Shown here one piece after another: positions 6,101-8,277 of a stretch of 8,277 nt of DNA. The translations under genes were made by a program, and so were the position numbers. The stretch is from NCBI GenBank assembly GCA_018065295.1, contig JAGHTQ010000078.1, forward strand, positions 1 to 8,277, written 5' to 3'. The notes under the pieces were generated by a model. The model searched no databases. It saw only the letters and a list, made by a program, of their open reading frames with translations, and was not told where the DNA came from. Origin of the DNA: Candidatus Colimonas fimequi (GTDB lineage: Bacteria; Bacillota; Clostridia; Peptostreptococcales; Anaerovoracaceae). Each line of letters starts with the position of its first letter. Position 1 is the first letter of the stretch.

Positions 6101-7762
6101 TTAATTTAACGGCTGGTCAGGTGCCGGCTGGTCACCTGTGTCAGCTCCTGTGTTACCACCCTCGCCGCCGGATTCTGTAGTGCTTGTAGTGGTTGTGCTC
6201 TTAGTAGTCTCATCCTCATTTGGAGTAGTCTTAGTTTCTTCTTCAGCCGCAGTCGCCTCAGTTGTCTCATCAGGAACAACTACCGGCTTAATAGCCACTG
6301 CGTATGGGAATGACTTCTTAACCCTCAGATACTTTGACTGAACCCAATATCCATTTGACAGCTGACACCACTTGCCATATGTTCTGATAACATATACCGT
6401 CTTGTTCTTCTTGAGAGTAATGCCCCTCTTGTACTTAGTGCTCGCACCCTTGCGTGTTCTTACCTTCTTCTTCACAACACATGTCTTAAGGCATGACTTA
6501 CCGTTGCTGAAGAAATAATAGCCCTTAGTTCCGATGTTCTTCCAGCCTTTGAGCATCTGGCCTTCGCTATTGAAGCCATACCAGTAGTTTGACAGCTTAG
6601 CAGTACCGTTTCTGCAAAGCTTACCGCTAGCAAGTGCATAGTACTTATTACTTCCAGATGTAATCCATCTACCCTTGTAGATGTATCCTGAACCTGTGAA
6701 GTAATAAAGCGCGCCGTTGATTTCATGGATACCGCCGCTCATCTTATGACCTTCTTCATCAAGGTAATATGAGTTGCCGCCGCTTACAATCCACTTGTCC
6801 TTAGCCGGAACGTAAACTACGTCTTCGCCGATAACGATATCGTCATCACCGATCTCACCTTCTTCACCTATCAGGCCACCTTCAACCTGTGCAGGGTCTA
6901 ATTCTTCCATGAAGAGACCAGTCTCAGGATCCCAGTATCCAGGAGTATCCTTGCTATATACCTTGTATGCGAAATCCAGGTCCAGAGGCTTAAGTGTTCC
7001 TACTTTACCGTTGTCAGTAAACTGCCACATACCATATGACTTAGTGTATGAACATCTGCTTGAGCTTGACCATGAGCCTGGCCACTGAGCAACCCACTTC
7101 TCATACTTATCAACCTTTGAAGAAGTCAGATATGAAGTCCACCAGCTTTTGCTTGCGTATACGCCGCCCTTGTATCCTGCTGCATTCATTGAATCGCAGA
7201 ATTTAACAGCCATGTTTGTAATGAACGTACTCTTCTTAGCAGCAACCTTGCTGTCTTCCAGGTCATAGTAAACTGGATATGTAGGATGAGTGCCCTTGAT
7301 GTAGGACTTCATTGCGCTGATTTCTTTATCAACCTTGGAAGTTGTTGTAGCACATGAATAGAAATAGAAACCATAAGGAATACCGTTAGCTTCGCATCCC
7401 TTAACGTTGTTATCACACTCATAATCCTTGTATGTAGTACCGTCACTCTTGGTAACACCAGCTCTTATGATAGCGAACTGAACGCCGTTAGCCTTCATGC
7501 TCTTCCAGTTGATTTTACCCTGCCACTGGCTGACATCAATGCCTCTAGCCTTCGCCTTAAAAGTTGTGTTGGAATATGAACTCAGCTGACCGCTGGCAAC
7601 CATAAGCTGCATATCAGCACTCTGAGCGTATTCTTTAGCAACAGCGCTACCCATTACACCTTCTGGTTTCTCAGAATTGTCCTGCGCATAAGTTGCAACC
7701 GGTGCCATAAGCGTTGCAACCATAACCAGCGATGTAACAATAGTGATAATTTTGTTCTTCAT
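6101..7762 (-). CDS. Secreted GH25 lysozyme with five aromatic repeats, SH3b and acidic Thr/Glu tail
   Basis: This is a predicted exported muramidase of 553 residues. A signal peptide covers about 1-26 (likely cleavage after TYA). The GH25 domain (about 73-269) has Asp76 in GIDVSQWQ, the catalytic DxE pair Asp167 and Glu169 in YYDLED, and Asp261/Asp263 in LDLDFAY. An acidic linker (about 286-315, including IGEEGEIGDDD) leads to five Tyr/Gly-rich repeats of about 21 residues at 322-343, 344-364, 365-385, 386-406 and 407-427. An SH3b-like domain (about 429-481) ends GYWVQSKYLRV. Residues 495-553 form a tail of Thr, Glu, Ser and Gly with no membrane helix and no LPxTG motif. GAGGT five bases before the ATG (AAGAGGTAAAC) supports the start. 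The gene lies 39 bases after a CotH-family gene and may be cotranscribed with it; a strong terminator follows. Enzyme class is well supported; substrate preference and biological role are inferred. Confidence 0.94.
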   Translation of the reverse strand: MKNKIITIVTSLVMVATLMAPVATYAQDNSEKPEGVMGSAVAKEYAQSADMQLMVASGQLSSYSNTTFKAKARGIDVSQWQGKINWKSMKANGVQFAIIRAGVTKSDGTTYKDYECDNNVKGCEANGIPYGFYFYSCATTTSKVDKEISAMKSYIKGTHPTYPVYYDLEDSKVAAKKSTFITNMAVKFCDSMNAAGYKGGVYASKSWWTSYLTSSKVDKYEKWVAQWPGSWSSSSRCSYTKSYGMWQFTDNGKVGTLKPLDLDFAYKVYSKDTPGYWDPETGLFMEELDPAQVEGGLIGEEGEIGDDDIVIGEDVVYVPAKDKWIVSGGNSYYLDEEGHKMSGGIHEINGALYYFTGSGYIYKGRWITSGSNKYYALASGKLCRNGTAKLSNYWYGFNSEGQMLKGWKNIGTKGYYFFSNGKSCLKTCVVKKKVRTRKGASTKYKRGITLKKNKTVYVIRTYGKWCQLSNGYWVQSKYLRVKKSFPYAVAIKPVVVPDETTEATAAEEETKTTPNEDETTKSTTTTSTTESGGEGGNTGADTGDQPAPDQPLN

Positions 7763-7801
7763 GTTTACCTCTTCATAAATCTCAGTATATTTGTGAAATA
7801 T

Positions 7802-8277
7802 CTATTCGAACCAGCCTTCTATGACTGATTTTCTGTTAATCAAAAACTCGTGGTAACTATCCAGTTTGCCCTGGAAGTACTCCAGTTTGTTGTTATCTTT
7901 GCCATAAAATCTTGCCCAAGACTTGGACATTCTTGGTGTCATTTCTATTTCAAGGCTCTCAAACATTTTATCAACCTTCGCCTTGCTGAAATTATTATCA
8001 GCGATATCCAGTATTCTGTCCTTGAAATCATTTCTAAATGTTTCGTTTGCCCAAAGTGAAGCAAACATCTTGTCATAATCGATGACGTAATTTAATGTGT
8101 CATCGTTAACCAGCGAAGCCTTAAGCGCCTGGCTGTCACTGTCAAAGAGCATCCATCTCCATTTGCCGTCAGCATAATCACTATCGCCTTCATGAATAGT
8201 ACGCCACAGAGCATAGTTCTTCACAGGCCAGTCGCTGCTTCTTGCAATGAAAATCTGTGTCGCATAATAGTCAAGGT
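7802..8277 (-). CDS. CotH-family atypical protein kinase, C-terminal part, 5' end outside window
   Basis: The last 157 codons are visible and the frame is open to the right edge. A GTG at 8224 could be mistaken for a start, but the frame continues upstream as LDYYATQIFIARSSDWPV, which reads as family sequence. CotH proteins are atypical kinases that phosphorylate spore coat proteins in Bacillus; related domains occur in large surface proteins of Clostridia. The evidence is the segment DWPVKNYALWR, then GKWRWMLFDSDSQ. In CotH proteins the DW...N residues and the aspartates after the WRW segment correspond to the catalytic and metal-binding region. The rest is helical and charged, ending INRKSVIEGWFE. 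The stop codon is at 7804-7802 and the lysozyme gene starts 39 bases later. Whether this is a stand-alone kinase or the end of a larger multidomain surface protein cannot be seen. Confidence 0.78.
   Translation of the reverse strand, partial: LDYYATQIFIARSSDWPVKNYALWRTIHEGDSDYADGKWRWMLFDSDSQALKASLVNDDTLNYVIDYDKMFASLWANETFRNDFKDRILDIADNNFSKAKVDKMFESLEIEMTPRMSKSWARFYGKDNNKLEYFQGKLDSYHEFLINRKSVIEGWFE

Noticed and set aside
4513..7762. Prophage endolysin or lysis cassette
   Set aside because: Both lysozymes have Sec signal peptides and sit among chromosomal envelope genes; there is no holin, phage structural gene or integrase in the window.
7784..7813. Possible promoter before the 6101-7762 lysozyme (TATACT at 7789-7784) with an AT-only inverted repeat at 7787-7801 (ATATTT-gtg-AAATAT)
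   Set aside because: The -10 is plausible but no -35 is found at a proper distance (best is TGGTTC, 2 of 6). The repeat is a weak AT stem with no T-run, so it is not a terminator either. Too little to call.

Overview
Every gene in this window reads on the minus strand, so transcription runs from high to low coordinates. Base composition is moderate. The genes carry Gram-positive style ribosome binding sites and their proteins look clostridial: GH25 lysozymes with aromatic cell-wall repeats and SH3b domains, an LCP ligase with a long basic cytoplasmic tail, and a threonyl-tRNA synthetase lacking the TGS domain. An anaerobic Firmicute (class Clostridia, perhaps a gut or oral Eubacteriales lineage) is the best guess. 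That placement is inference; there is no rRNA or other strong taxonomic marker here.

In transcription order the layout is as follows. (1) 8277-7802 is the C-terminal end of a CotH-family protein kinase, cut by the window edge. (2) 7762-6101 is a secreted GH25 lysozyme with five aromatic repeats, an SH3b domain and an acidic Thr/Glu-rich tail; a strong hairpin terminator follows at 6086-6056. (3) 5952-4513 is a second, paralogous GH25 lysozyme with four repeats and an SH3b domain, preceded by a tentative promoter. (4) 4497-4084 is a small GtrA-family membrane protein, 15 bases after the lysozyme. (5) An extended -10 promoter at 4083-4054 starts a tight run of three genes: a LytR-CpsA-Psr glycopolymer ligase (4018-2642), D-alanine--D-alanine ligase (2598-1510) and threonyl-tRNA synthetase (1493 to the left edge, cut before most of its anticodon-binding domain).

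The common theme is the cell envelope. Ddl makes the D-Ala-D-Ala end of peptidoglycan precursors. LCP proteins attach lipid-carried glycopolymers to peptidoglycan. GtrA proteins are thought to move lipid-linked sugars across the membrane. The two lysozymes cut the glycan strand outside the cell. CotH kinases phosphorylate exported or surface proteins in other bacteria. ThrRS is a housekeeping passenger whose position, 16 bases behind ddl with no room for a T-box, is the most notable regulatory point.

No mobile element, CRISPR array, RNA gene or pseudogene is visible. I do not see clear evidence of a wholly new system; the most interesting points are the lysozyme pair beside a CotH kinase, the unusual lysozyme tail, the orphan GtrA and the ThrRS form and placement. 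No gene-free stretch exceeds 300 bases; the longest is 5953-6100.
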